DNA from: Anoplolepis gracilipes
Lineage: Eukaryota > Arthropoda > Insecta > Hymenoptera > Formicidae
Length of the DNA stretch: 64,000 bases
Reading direction: 5' to 3'
Assembly (NCBI RefSeq): GCF_047496725.1
Contig: NC_132981.1
Location: forward strand, 5,174,001 to 5,238,000
A program made the position numbers and the translations under genes. Every line of letters starts with the position of its first letter. The first letter of the stretch is position 1. Shown here one piece after another: positions 47,760 to 60,876 of the stretch. The notes under the pieces are model-generated. The model saw only the letters and a program-made list of their open reading frames with translations, had not been told where the DNA came from and made no database searches.

Positions 47760-50700
47760 GTACGTAACTCACCCTCTCATAACTACAATCCTTTATTCTC
47801 CGTTATTAATTGACTTAGCGCGATAATTATTTATATTATATTGATTTTAAAGTAAAATTCTTGCATAAACCGGTATATCTATACGCATATACATATCATA
47901 ATTATCTTTTAAAGTGATATAACAATGAACAAATTGTTGCTTTCGTTAAAACCATGAAATAATAATAAGATGAAATCAATTTTTTCTAAAGCTTTTTCTA
48001 TTTTTTCAAAACTAGGAATATGTAAATTGTATACATTTTTAATATCTCAATATTATCTCGTTCGTTTATACATTTAATGCTCTCGATTTCATAAGAGCCC
48101 TTTTGTCGTTTGATAAAATATACCCATGCATAGCGTAGCAGCCCATTAAAAGAACATCGGGCTTCGGTAATAGTCATTAATTTATTTCCCCGATATTGAT
48201 ATTACTGCATATAATAAATGACAATATCAGTTTCAGCATAAAACTGATTAAATGCAATTTATTGTTTAAACAATCTAATAATTCTTCTTATACGAGATGA
48301 CCTGATAATATAGGCCCGATAATACGAAACCGGTTATATTGCTTTACTATATTACGTCAATTTTCGAATATCAAGCATAAAGCATAATATCGAAATTATA
48401 TACTTCCGTTAATCTTTATAAATACAAAGTAGATAAATTAATTAAAAATACTTGAAATGTTTGTTTAAAAAGATGATATCGATATGATTTTTCCTCGATA
48501 TTTCGCGATGGATGAATTTTTTTCGAAACACGATCGCGCTGAGCTATTTTGCTCTTGTCATCCCGCCACCCTTTTCCTTATTGCTAGCATTAAATACGTT
48601 TCTGACGCGCAAGAAGGGTGGCTTGGCTCAGCGTAAATATTTGTTTTCCGAAGCTATACGAACAGACTCCTCCACCTTGCGTTCCTGCAAACATCGAAGC
48701 TATCTTCGCGAAGTATCTTCCGCCTCATTGCCAAACTGATATATCTAACCCATTTTTTTTTTTTTTTTATCGAAGAGTCAAATATTAACATTACGGGAAA
48801 AATTATTTCAAACATAAAATTTCGTTACAAAATCTGAGTGCAATTTAAGCGTAAAGTATAAGTACTTTAGAAGTAAAGTTAATATGTAAGAATACACGTT
48901 TCCAATCATCGTTTAACGAGCAATCGATATTTTAATAAAGATTTCAAACACGCGCACATTAAGGTTTATAATTAATAGACTTTTATAAATATTTTAATCA
49001 CGATGCCGTGAAGATTACGCTCGTTTTGTTCAAACATGAATACTTAAATTAATCGAAAGATCAGACGAGATGCAATCTCTCAAGATTTTTTTCTAACCAC
49101 AGCATGACACTTGCGGTAATGAAATTTGAGAGGCAACGACTCGTATTAACTCGTTAATTATCTCTGCTTACGGTCTTATTCTATCTCCTTTTCTCCTATA
49201 CGCTGGCTTCTCGTCACCCATCTCTTTGCTTCCGACCTCTCTTTGACTCGTGTCACTCCGTTTAAAGCAAAGGGACGGCCCTACCCTAAATTCCTTTCCC
49301 TTGCTCTCGGTCTCACTTACTACATAATTACCAAACTTTTGTCGCTAATCCGATATCCACCTCAGAAGTCGTTCTCTCGCTATCTCTCCCTCTCCTGCTT
49401 TGCCTTTTATAATTACATCATTTATGCTTATTAATGTTTGTATAAATTTTTGATAGTATATATTTCTATGATTTTGTATAAAGCAGAAGACAAAGAAGAA
49501 AAGTCGCGACGTGATGTCAGAACTATAAATCAATATGCTCTCAATTATTTTTAATTTATTTTGTGTAGATACGTTGCCATATTAACGCTTTTGATACGCT
49601 TGCGTTTTCAAACTCATTGACTGGAATAACGTTACAACAGGGTTTTTTACATTTTATTCGATAAATCTTGCCAAAAACATAACATCGGTGTTTCGCGTGT
49701 ACATTTTTTTACTGATGCTCGAAATAAATTTATATAATATCACTGTAACATATACGTGTCGATTTATTTCTACGCGCAGTGCGTTTTCACGAGTAGTTAT
49801 CAAAAGCCAGTTTCAGCCTCATCGAGAAAGAGAGTTGCTCGCAACAGCGTTCGCAGCCCCACTGTTTCCATTAAACTTCACGCTTCCGGAACTCCATTAA
49901 AGTGAAAATCAGACCGCCTAATGTAATGCCCATTTCGTACAACAACGCGCCCATTATCGCCCCAAAGTGTCCGGCTTTGCGAAATCGAGGACGTTTGTTT
50001 ACGCCACTTGACTGCTTGAGAGCTTTGAACAACGGTAGCACGAGAGTTAAGCAGAGAAATTAAAATTAACGAATAAACTGCAAATTGTAACGAAACACTT
50101 ATAATATGTGCGGCAGCTTGTTAATCAATTTAGTAATTCTATTAAACAGTATATATATCTTTATTTTAATAACATATATTTAAACGTAAAGATTCTACGA
50201 TGATAAAACCTGGAATAATTCAATTGATAATCGATGGAGAAGAAGAGAGGAGAATAAACTCTTTATAAATTCTTTAAAATAACAAATAAACTTAGCGTGC
50301 TAATCAAAATTTATAATCAAAATTTTTTCCATCGTGAATAACATGTTCGCGAAATTAAATTTGCGGTTGAAAATACACGCTGGCATCTGTGCAAAGAGAC
50401 TAAGATGTGTCTAATTCTCAAATAGAAAGAAATTATAGAGGTGGGAAAAGAAAATTTAATTAAAAAATAACAATATAATAGTTATTTTAATCCGAAATTT
50501 TCTCGGCAAATGCTTATTTGTATTCTGAATATATTTATTCTTAATTATATCGACTAAAATAAAAATGCAAAACTAATTAATTAAAATTATTTCGTAATAG
50601 CTCGGAATATGTGTATTGTTTTCAAAATATTTGCGTATATCTGTTATACGTAATTATAAACTTTTATTAATATTGTAATTAACATCGATTAATAAATGTA

Positions 50701-53700
50701 ATATTGATTAATAAATTTTTATTTAATAATTCAAAAATATTTTAATTAATTAATTAATTAATAGTATGTTTCAACGTATTAAGAGCTCTGAAAGACTTTT
50801 ATGTTAGATAAGAAAATTAAATTATCTAATGGATAGTTCTTAGCCAGTATCGAGGTGACGTCGCTATTATGGATAATATTTACTTCTTAAACACAAGGTA
50901 TCTATGGAGGGAAACTGGCCAACGTTTGCAGATGGCTAATATTTATTTTGGTCGATTATCAATTGTTAATGTTGGTGCGAACGCAATTTTACATGGTTAA
51001 TACGCGCGCTAGTGTTAATTATTCTCGAATACGGTTGTTCACGTGGGGATAATTAGTGTTCCTCTTGAGGTTTGAGCGCGGACATGCTAGAGTATGAATT
51101 ACTGACTACGGATATGGATAAATTGAGGTCTACAGCTGCGGTGTGCCAAATTGTGAGGCGAATTAGCTAAATCGACTCGAAAATGGTGCAGCGTCCTAAA
51201 TTAATTTAAATGTCATAAACTGTGTTAGGGCAATGTATACATATATTCGCGCATATCGGAGGTACGATTTCTCGACACGTTATCCAGGCCATTTCTCGTC
51301 AGAATTGATGACGCGGAGAAGCATAAAGATCGATTTTCAAATATTGCTTAAAACTCTTATCCGATTAATCCGTGAATCAATTCAATTCGAGTGAATGCTC
51401 TTCGGACACAGTATATGCTAATAAACTATGTCTAACTTAAAAATACTATCCGAATTGCAGAATAGGGTATACCCAAAGCCACAGGGGAAACACGTGATCG
51501 TGCTCTGGGGGCTGGTAACGCATGAATTACTATCGTCGAGTGGTGCAGATAAAGGGCTAGACTCGCGGCGCCAGGCAGAATCGGCATGGAGCGGATTAGG
51601 TAGATTAAACAGATTAAGCCGAAGCAGCAGGGGGCCGTTTGCCTGCTTCTCGGCACGGGGGACCGTTCAACCCCGCGCCGCCGTATCAACGTCAACGCCC
51701 CAAACTTTGCGATAAGGAACCACCTTGGTTATGTGTGTATATATGCTACATCTTCCGACCTTACGCGAATTTCCCGATATCGTTGCATTTGACGGCATAC
51801 TTCTTGTTGATTCACGAATTTACGACGCGCTCTTATCGAAGTTATCGCTCTGTTTTGTATTAACGATATTTATATACGGTAGCGCATATTATCTGAACGG
51901 ATTAAATTAATTACAAACTTTGTCAAATAGCATAGATAATTATTTTGTCAGAATATTAAACGACATGCCCGATATTGTAAAAAAAAAAATATGATTACAA
52001 CCTTTGCCCTTTTTCCACAGTCGTGTGGACGTCTCAAGGACGTTGAAAATTGGATTTCGGTTAGGGAAAATGGCGGAATACATTGGTGTATCCGACGAAA
52101 ATTCCGAGCACGCAATCGACGGAGCAAACATCAAGGGTGTACCTTCGAAAGTGCCGGCTACGTGTTTTCGCTCCTCCGCGCATGAAGAGAGCCGTGATTA
52201 TTTTTCCGCTCGCGCTGTCGTGAGAATATATACAAATGTGTAATATTCCGTATGCATCACGTGCAAGTTATTACTGGTACAGGGATTTACGTGGACAGAA
52301 GAAAGATGAACACGGCTCCCTTCCCTGGTTATTACAATAATAATATAACGATAAAATAAATAAAAGAGAAAAGAAGAGATGAAAGAAAATCAAATAATGC
52401 TCCCTTTATAAAAGAAGAAGATGAATGTAAAATATATTTGATGAAAGGTCCTAAATACCTCTCTTACGTTTGAGAATACTCGGGAATTATTATTATTTTT
52501 TAACCAACAAAAGATCATTGAGGGAAGAAACTAAATGGTCGAGTTTTGTAAAAGATAGAACTCGTCGAATCTAATTCACTCGCACAATCGTAGGCGAAGG
52601 AAAAGAAAGCGCGACGAGTCGACCGATGGAGTTACCTTCCTCCTCGTTCATCTCGTTTGTTTCAAACTACCGGTGAAAACGCAAGAATTTATAACTGGTG
52701 ACACATCGTATGTCTTTTCCCAACAGTAGAAATTTATTTTCACAACGGTCGCGTTTTCGTTCGCAGGCATTTCTGGCATTTCGTGCGCGAAGTTAGAAAG
52801 ACGTCACGCCGCGTACTTAAGAAAAACTTTCGCTGGTCCGAAGCTATGTACGTCGCAGTTCGGAAAAGTATCGTGTCCGTACACAAGCGGATACCTGCGA
52901 ATTGTGCGGAATACTTTCGACCTCGTTCCCGAAGTAGCATGAAAATAAGACGAGGAGGTTACCCAGCGCGGTTGCACGATTTATAGAAAATCAATAATGG
53001 AATAAACGGTATCGCGCGGATTCGAATTGAGCAGATGAAACATATGAAATAAACACGTCAAATCGCGGATTCCTAGATAAAAAAGAATTGATAGAAAATG
53101 GAAAAAGTTAAATACACTTAAAGTAAAATACAATCGCAATGACATAAAATTCATATGAGAAAACATTTTATTTATTTATATTTATGTTATTTAATTAGCA
53201 TACATATAAAACAGAATACTTTTAATCGCATAATATGCATAAGTAAATAATCACCTGATTTTAGCTAAAAAAAAATGAATATTATTTCGAAGGAATATGA
53301 AACAGACAGATAAAAGAAAAACAGATGCAGATTATAAGCAAAGAAAGAAAGAAAGAAATAAAAAAACAATTTCCTAAAATTTTCATAATCGGAATTGATG
53401 AAGAAAGAAACATTCTTCAGTTAATAATTACATTAGACGCGTAATAATAGTAGTACGAATGTTCAAACAAAAAAAATAAGTATATATATATATATATATT
53501 ATTCATCAACTTTTATTTTATAAAAAAAGCGAAAATATTAACCTAATAAAATATTCTTCTGTCTATCTTTAAAATACCCGCGATAACACATCATTTTTCT
53601 CTGTACAAAATTTCATTAATAAACTTGTGTAAGGATTAGCACGTTATCGTGTTGTATCAATAACGAATTGCATTCATTAAATGGGAAACCGATCGGAAAA

Positions 53701-53941
53701 TCGTTACTGCGGCGAAATAGCATCGCGCGCGCAACGCGATGGACCGCGATGGAACTTTGACATTTCCATATCAACATTGTTTCCTGCAAATAACTCTTTC
53801 CACGCTGTACCAATATATTCGCGCATCCAGAGTGTACGTGTCGCGTGAAATATGCTTCGTCGATACATGTATATGTATATCGAGGAAGCCGGAGCTATTC
53901 TCTAACGAAGCAAAAATTTATGGACTCCGCGGAATTTTGCT

Positions 53942-54000
53942 TTCTCTCTCTTTCTCTCTTTCTCTCTTTCTCTCTCTCTCTCTCGCTCTCTCTCGCTCTC
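53942..54000 (+). repeat. Imperfect CT array
   Basis: CT dinucleotides with TTT and CG interruptions over about 60 bases; explains the Leu/Ser run in the ORF at 53739-54224. Confidence 0.93.
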
Positions 54001-54955
54001 CGTTTCATCGGCTCGTGAAACGCGCACGCTGCCGTCGCCGGCTGCAACAGCTGCAACAACTTGACTTTAAAGCCGCCGGCGGAATCGGAATTGCAGTTCG
54101 CGGCGCACCGCGCGACGAGTTTTTTTTTCCTTTTTTTTTATCGACCGTCCGACACAGACATCCAGCGCAAGATACGAGGACGTATTGCATTGTTAAACGT
54201 TCGTCCAGCGATAACAAAAAATAGCAACCATCCCCCTCGCGCGGCGCATCCCCCTATTGTCGGCGACGCGCAAGCGAGAACGCTCCTTCGTCGTCGATGA
54301 CTCTCATTGTGGAAATACGCGAGGGACAGTGATAAACGAGCGCGATGAATACATTGCGACCGCCTTTCGAGAGACTCGCCTCGTAGATCGCGGGAAAAGA
54401 ACGAATTGAATGCCGCGCGTGTCGGAAAAATCTGACACGTTATTTATGATTTAATCCTGCTTGTGGCTGAAACTACGTTCTCTTTAAAATTCTCTTTTCT
54501 TTCGTTTGACAAAAAATCGAAAATAGAACTCACAATATATAAGATCTTTTCTCTCACATTTTTTTCTTGGAAATAGATTGCAGCGCGTGTTATTTTATAT
54601 ATTTTTTACAAATATCTTTTACTTTAAATTTCACACGTGAAGCGTGTAAGTGTGTAGTGGTTATTCATCCAACTCACGATTTTATACTTGTAATTGTACT
54701 GGCTTACGCGAGAGAAGCCAAGGGGTATTGAGGTTAAATGGGTTTCTAAGTAAATTTTTGTCTTCGCTTTGTTTAACTTCATTAATGACTGTTCCCCGAC
54801 TGAGTCACGCGACAGCGAAACTTCGTAGAGTCTGGGAAACTCCCGAGACAAAGTTACGGCTTAATCCGTTATCTCCACGTAAACCAAAAATCTCATTAGC
54901 CATTGGTACAGATTCTCCAACGGTGAGAAGGAAATGCTTTGTAATACTTTTTATC

Positions 54956-54997
54956 TTTTTTTTTTTTTTTTTTTTTTTTTGTTTTTTTGTTTTTTTG
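54956..54997 (+). repeat. Poly(T) run with G interruptions
   Basis: Twenty-five T followed by two GTTTTTTT blocks. It accounts for the Phe-rich ORFs overlapping it. Confidence 0.92.
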
Positions 54998-55524
54998 TTT
55001 TACAAAAATCAACTCGATTCTGTTCGCAAGAGAGTTGCAAATCCCGAGATATTCTAACAATATTCGATATAACGGCAGAGATCGCGGGATTGATGCGAAA
55101 GTTTAAAATCCTAAGCGGCAGTTTCAACATCAATAATCTCGGAAATCGAGTTTCAGGCCGCATTATCGAGCTTAGTATAAGATCATCCCTGCAGCATTGC
55201 CCGATCGCGTGCAAAGTGTTATTGGAAATTACAATTTTGATTCAATACCCCGCCGACCCCGCTTACAAAATTCACCATTGTGTGATTTCGACAAAACGAT
55301 CCTGAAGCGGATTAGCGATAATAACGCAACGCGATATTATCCTATCGGGGAAGGGAGGAAAAGGGTTTGTAGAGGGATAAATCCGACTGATACGCGTGAT
55401 ATGATAAATGTATTAAAATCGGCCACCGATAATCTCATCTATTAAACAAAGTGTAATTCAGCGTATATACGCGTGTGTGCATCACTTATAATATATGTCA
55501 CATTAATAGCTAATATGTAACATT

Positions 55525-55540
55525 TATAGTTGCAACTATA
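55525..55540. other. Perfect 16-base palindrome
   Basis: TATAGTTGCAACTATA reads the same on both strands; GTTGCAAC recurs in part at 55547-55555. Could be a dimeric factor site or a small cruciform. Confidence 0.4.
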
Positions 55541-56115
55541 ATCTATTGTTGCAACTTTTTAGTGTATATATCTGCAACAGGTGTACAGAAGCGAGAAAGT
55601 GTTAGAATTCAATATTTTATTATAAATATTCAACGTGTTACTAAATATTTAACAAGTAGATAAAACACACAATTATATTAACAAAAGTAATACAATAGGT
55701 GCATAAAAAACTTTAGCGTTATTATATGTAAGCTAAAAAATTACTTCTTTTAACATTCAAGTGTGTTGGTTTCTAGAATGTCTTCTAATTTCTAATCTAC
55801 ACCGTGGAATTAATTAACTACAATTTATAAAATATGTCGATATTACTTTATATTTGTCATTAAGTATCACCCAAATGAAATAATGGATTTTTCGTTAATC
55901 ATGCACGATCACGCGTTTGACAAATTGCAAATCATTACAGTGCCGATAAGCACCGCTAATAATTAATTGACAAACGTTATCAATGAGTCGACACCTTGCA
56001 AATGTGATTATCAGTAGTGCGATGATCATTTCGATGAGTGAAATTTAAAAAATCGAATGTATATTTAACACACATATATACGTACGTATGCACATACACA
56101 TACACACATACAAAT

Positions 56116-56121
<6 letters not shown>

Positions 56122-56170
<49 letters not shown>
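56122..56170 (+). repeat. (TA)n microsatellite, longest of the window
   Basis: About 24 uninterrupted AT units. Confidence 0.95.
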
Positions 56171-56175
<5 letters not shown>

Positions 56176-56937
56176 TAATTTTTTAAATAAAATTTTAATT
56201 TTAGTTGTCATTCGCAATTTTTATTTCGTGTAATTATTTTAATAAAAAGTAAAAAAAATGAAATGAATAATGCACTGTAATTAATTAGACTTGCTAGACT
56301 GAAAACTAGATATGTTGAAATTTAAAACGGAATATATATATATATATATATATTGTATATATATCATAGAGTAAATAAAAAGAATTGGACATAGTCAAAT
56401 AGAAGCTTGATGGCAAAGCGAATTGAAATCATACACGAGATAAACATTTATCAAATTACATTAATAATCTAACTTGTATAATAAAAAATCGGATAATAAA
56501 TAAAAGCATCTATCATTGATAAAATTGTTACGTGCGTTACAGAATACGTAATATAAACTGCTGCATTTTAAGAGAATTCGTTAATCGTCGAGCAACTTCG
56601 CAAACTCTCGAGTATAGAAATATTTCGTTATAAAAAAAATATAAAATTTTTACGAGATACTCGTTATTGCAATAATTTGACCGTTACGAAATCCAGGTCG
56701 TATAAATCCGCAACGAAAGCAACGATTGCCGGATAAACTGATATTTCAGTAATTCGTGACAGTACGGAACGGAGCTTTATTAAATTACACTAATTACGCT
56801 GACACGTAATGGAAAGCTACATTATGGATAAGGAAGCAATGTAGGTAAAATTTTCGAATACATTGCTGTGACATTCGGAGAGAACATTCAATGATGGCGA
56901 TTAATTGAAGAGAATTTATTCAATGCGTGATATAACA

Positions 56938-56986
56938 ATTTAAAAGCTCAATTATATAATACCATTTAAAAGCTCAATTATATAAT
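56938..56986 (+). repeat. Two-copy direct repeat, about 22 bases, period 26
   Basis: TTTAAAAGCTCAATTATATA followed by AT occurs twice, separated by ACCA. Short local duplication. Confidence 0.75.
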
Positions 56987-57739
56987 TATGCTGTAATTAT
57001 ATATATTTTCATTGTTGGATATCAAAAGTAATAATATTATTAAATTTTCAAAGTTATTTATTAATATATTATATTTAATATTAATATACATATAACAATA
57101 TTAAATATATAATATTTAATATTACATAATTTAATATTACATATTTAATATTGTTATCTATAAAAGCTAAAATATAAGATAAAATAAAAATATTTTATAA
57201 AATTTATAAAATTTTACGAAAAAAATGTTTTCTTTATGATTCGCTGAATATCGTTTATTTGGGCTGGATTTCATAGGAATAAAGAACGCGAGAAGAAATA
57301 TTTTTATTAAAACACGTTTAGAAAAAAAAAATACCGCGAATGAAAAAAAAAATCGAAAGATTCGAAAAACGAATCTATACTGAATTATATAAAATAAAGA
57401 TACGTAACCTATGGATGACACAGACTTTAACATCGTTATTCAATTATGAGCTCGGCAAATTTATACATGGTGGTTTGGCACGCGCGCGTGTCAATCTGGA
57501 AATTCTCGAGTTCTCCTCTCCTTCCCCCTTGCTTGTTCTCTGGTTTTCCAGTTTCCAATTTCACGAAATTCGTTGACCGCCTCTACAACCGGCCGTTTCG
57601 ATCGGCCATACCGCCGTCCGCGTTGCAATTTGTCACGGTTCTCTAACCATCGGCGTACTAACCAACGTGGTGGTTACGAGGAAAGCAGCCCCCGTCCGAA
57701 CTCTATCCGCTCTTCTCGCCGTCGCCTCCCGCAGCCTCC

Positions 57740-57960
57740 CTCCGGCAAGTAAACGATGTAAAATTAGCGACAATTATTAAATTACAGTACCGGCCACCGG
57801 CTGCTAATTACCGCGGGCCCCACCGGTATTAACAGATTTTATGTCGGGTAAATCCGATTAATGGGAACTGTCGAGCAATCGATGCACACCAGTAGCACGA
57901 GGAGAAACTCGTTTTCGTGCTAACGATCACAATTAATCGTAATTGGCGATAACCGGGAAT
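57740..57960. promoter_or_regulatory. Candidate intronic enhancer: clustered TAAT/ATTA cores plus a hairpin
   Basis: About 220 bases carry at least eight ATTA/TAAT homeodomain-type cores, including CTAATTACC, GATTAATGG and CAATTAATCG, interspersed with GC-rich words (CCGGCCACCGG, GCGGGCCCCACCGG). An 8-bp hairpin TAGCACGA/TCGTGCTA lies at 57893-57922. No coding potential. The mixture is typical of conserved non-coding elements in long introns; conservation is not testable from this window. Confidence 0.25.
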
Positions 57961-58519
57961 ATTTATAAAAATATAATTGCGTGTCTGTATAACAACGAAA
58001 GTTCTTTTATGTCTAGTACAAATTAATTCTTGTTAGAACAGTGGCACTTTGATTGTTGTTACGCAACAGTTAAAAATATTTTTATTTTTCATTATTCCCT
58101 CATAATTGTGATTCATAATAAAAGAATTAAAAAAACACACTTATCAATCATTATCGAAACTATGTTCAAAAAAATATATTAGTTTCATTTTTTTTAGTAT
58201 TAATAATTTGCGATACTCGATTCATTTTAAAGAGAATATTAAATCTAATAACTATATAATTTTGCAATTTATTGAGAGCTGTATGAGAGTAGATGACAAT
58301 ATAAATTATTTATATATTAAGAAAAGAATTTGTAGAAATTATAAACACACACAGAGGAAGAAATAGTACAGGGGCAGCTTGACAGAGAGTACAAATGGTT
58401 TCAATTTTCTGTGTGGCATTCCATTAATCCATTTCAAGAATAGTTCATCAGCGCAGTCTCTTCAGCCGACGCTCTTATCACCATTTGTTGCTGCAGTATC
58501 CGCGCGCGAGTGATACGCG

Positions 58520-58520
<1 letters not shown>

Positions 58521-58558
<38 letters not shown>

Positions 58559-58565
58559 TTCTCTC
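58521..58565 (+). repeat. (CT)n microsatellite
   Basis: About 21 CT units with two TTT interruptions. Confidence 0.94.
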
Positions 58566-59692
58566 GCTATCTTTCACCTCCTTCTGTCTCTCTCCCTCTT
58601 CGCTCTTCCAGCCGCTGTTCTCTGCGATCTAACTAAAACCACGAGGTGATATAGGAGTGGCTTTGCGGTGTTGCGCTTCTCTCTGCGGAATAGCGTTGGA
58701 ACACGTTCTGTCTTGCGTTGCACATGCACGCCGATGCACGCAAAAAGGCCCCGAGAGCAAGGTGAATTACTGGTTGCGCACGCGATCATAGTTCGCGGTT
58801 TCGGCGATCGAATGTGGTATGTGGCAAAGCTGCAGGCTGCAGGCTCGATCGCTTAGAGTAGCAATTTGGAAAAGAGAAGCTCGAGAAGCAAGACTCAAAA
58901 TCCATCGAGTCTGTTTCTCTTGCGTTGGGAATTTGGTATTTTCGAATTTAACTGTCACTCGAATGATTGCGGATTAATTATTCCTACTTATTTTTGAATT
59001 ATTAATGCAATTTTAACAATAAAAGCTTTGGTTATTTCAAGCTCATTAATAATTCATTATTAGAAATCAATAAAAGCGTATGTAATTGAGAGAAATGCTT
59101 GTCAATATTTAATTGTTGTTATATAAAGTTCTTTGAAAAATTGGAAAATTTCTCGTACTCGTTATATTTACAAAGAATAATTGAATGCATATATAATGAT
59201 AAAACTAATACCTATTTATCTTCTCTTTGCGCGTTTGCGTAATAAAAAATTTTTTATTATGCGTGAAGTGATGCATAAAAACATTCAATATCCGACAATT
59301 TTATCTGCAATTATTTATTATAATTTCAATTCATTATAAGTATTATGTATGTACGTAATAAATACGTAACGTGATTGTATATATATATGTCTCGTTATCA
59401 CGCATTGCAAGCGCGTTGCAAATTTTAATCGATTTAAACGTTTAATTATTTCACGAATGTTAGTAATTATGAGTATTTGTGCACTTATGTAATCTCATCA
59501 TAATTATGTATTTATTATTGTGAACAATGTGTCGGTGGTATTATATTGTATAATAACTCAATATTCATTGTGAGGAGCGATAATTGAGAGCCCTAAGAGG
59601 CAAGGTTTATTGACCCTTTTGTTATACATGTGACATACCTATACATGTGTGAGAACGCGCGCATATACATGAGAATACTTTTTCATTATACT

Positions 59693-59736
59693 AAGGTATA
59701 TTACTTCATGCTACGATAATATTCTTAATATACCTT
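59693..59736. other. 11-bp inverted repeat, 22-base loop
   Basis: AAGGTATATTA (59693-59703) and TAATATACCTT (59726-59736) are exact reverse complements. AT-rich, so chance is possible. Confidence 0.4.
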
Positions 59737-60850
59737 GCGAATATATTATAAAAATATGAAAGAGAAAAGATAAATATGGAAATATCGCGCATAATATATT
59801 AATATTATTAAAAGACAAAATTTCGAACTCTTTACATGCGCATATTTATATCTAATTTATTACATATAAATTTTAATTTTTATTAGCGATATAATTCCAC
59901 AAAGTTTTCAAAGCTCGTAAAAAGCGCGCTAAAATATTAATATTATTATTAGATACTTTATTACATAAATGAGGAAAGAAAATTAGAAAATAATTTATAT
60001 TATGTAACAATGAATTATAAATTAATTTTAAATACATTGGGTGTATGAGGGTAAAAATAATGTTAGCACAAGAGAGAGAGAGAGAGTAGAGAGTAAAGAG
60101 TAGAGACGCGAGTAGGCGGATCGAGAGCCAAGTATCTGCTCATCTTCGCATAAAGTATTATATTACGGACGTAGGTACTTACTATTAAATATTAATGCGT
60201 CAAGAGTGCACAGCGCAAACTTCATCCCTTTTCCTCATTTTTTTTTTTTCACAAAAAAAGCTGGTGAGCTGGTTTAAGCTCCATATCCGATTTTGCCCTA
60301 CTTTACTGCATTTAATTGGACATTTCCGTTCCGCTCTTTCGCTTTCTACTTTTCGTTACTTTTCCCATCGTTAGAATCCGTCGCGTACATAAACGCAGTT
60401 ACAAACCGAGATACGAGTTCATAGTTTCGTCATCCTTACTCTAAATAAACAAAAAGTGGTAACGCTGCGCGGAATTACAGCGGCGCGACTCGGGCCGGAT
60501 ATGCAAACATCTATTCGCGCTCACATGCACGTGCGTGCAGCGCGTGCATTCACGGCAAGGACAGATATCGCTTGTCGGCGGACTGCGATATCCAGCGATG
60601 TGGCCAGCAACGTCGGGTAATTCAGAGAGAAATAGTAGACGCGCTGTAGCATCACCAACGGACCTCAGTAACCGCAGATTTACGAGCGTCACGCTGCTCG
60701 CCGCAACGTAAAATTAGAACGCTCCCGGAAATGCGTTCGACCCCTTTCCCGAAAACGTCACTCCCGAAATCCTTCCTCCGTCGAGGGGAAACGATGATTT
60801 AACTAATGCCGTTCTAACTTTCAAAGACCGAATCGAAGTATCCCAACAAC

Positions 60851-60876
60851 AAAAAAAAAAAAAAAAAAAAAAAAAA
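60851..60876 (+). repeat. Poly(A) run
   Basis: Twenty-six consecutive A, preceded by a CpG-rich stretch. Confidence 0.9.

Larger units (their letters stand above)
47760..56121 (+). other. Probable downstream intron of the spondin gene
   Basis: Starts with donor GTACGTAAC. AT-rich, with CpG-richer patches at 51440-51720, 52010-52200, 52540-52980, 53700-54440 and 54640-54930. Short frames with fair splice sites occur at about 52021 (acceptor TGCCCTTTTTCCACAG) and at 54930 (donor ACG/GTGAGAAGG), but none encodes a TSP type-1 repeat or another known domain. Confidence 0.5.

Noticed and set aside
51625..51727. Proline-rich frame GGPFNPAPPYQRQRPKLCDK as a possible next spondin exon
   Set aside because: The candidate acceptors lie in purine-rich sequence, the donor is weak, and the residues do not match a spondin linker or TSP repeat. 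Other frames across the same bases are equally open.
52021..52240. Frames after the strong acceptor CCCTTTTTCCACAG (for example GKMAEYIGVSDENSEHAIDG)
   Set aside because: The acceptor is good but no clear donor follows, two phases are open, and no domain is recognised; kept as a note rather than a gene.
53616..53813. Minus frame with IQHDNVLILT, reminiscent of the Tc1/mariner QDN.P.H motif
   Set aside because: The required P and H are absent and no other transposase motif or terminal repeat is nearby.
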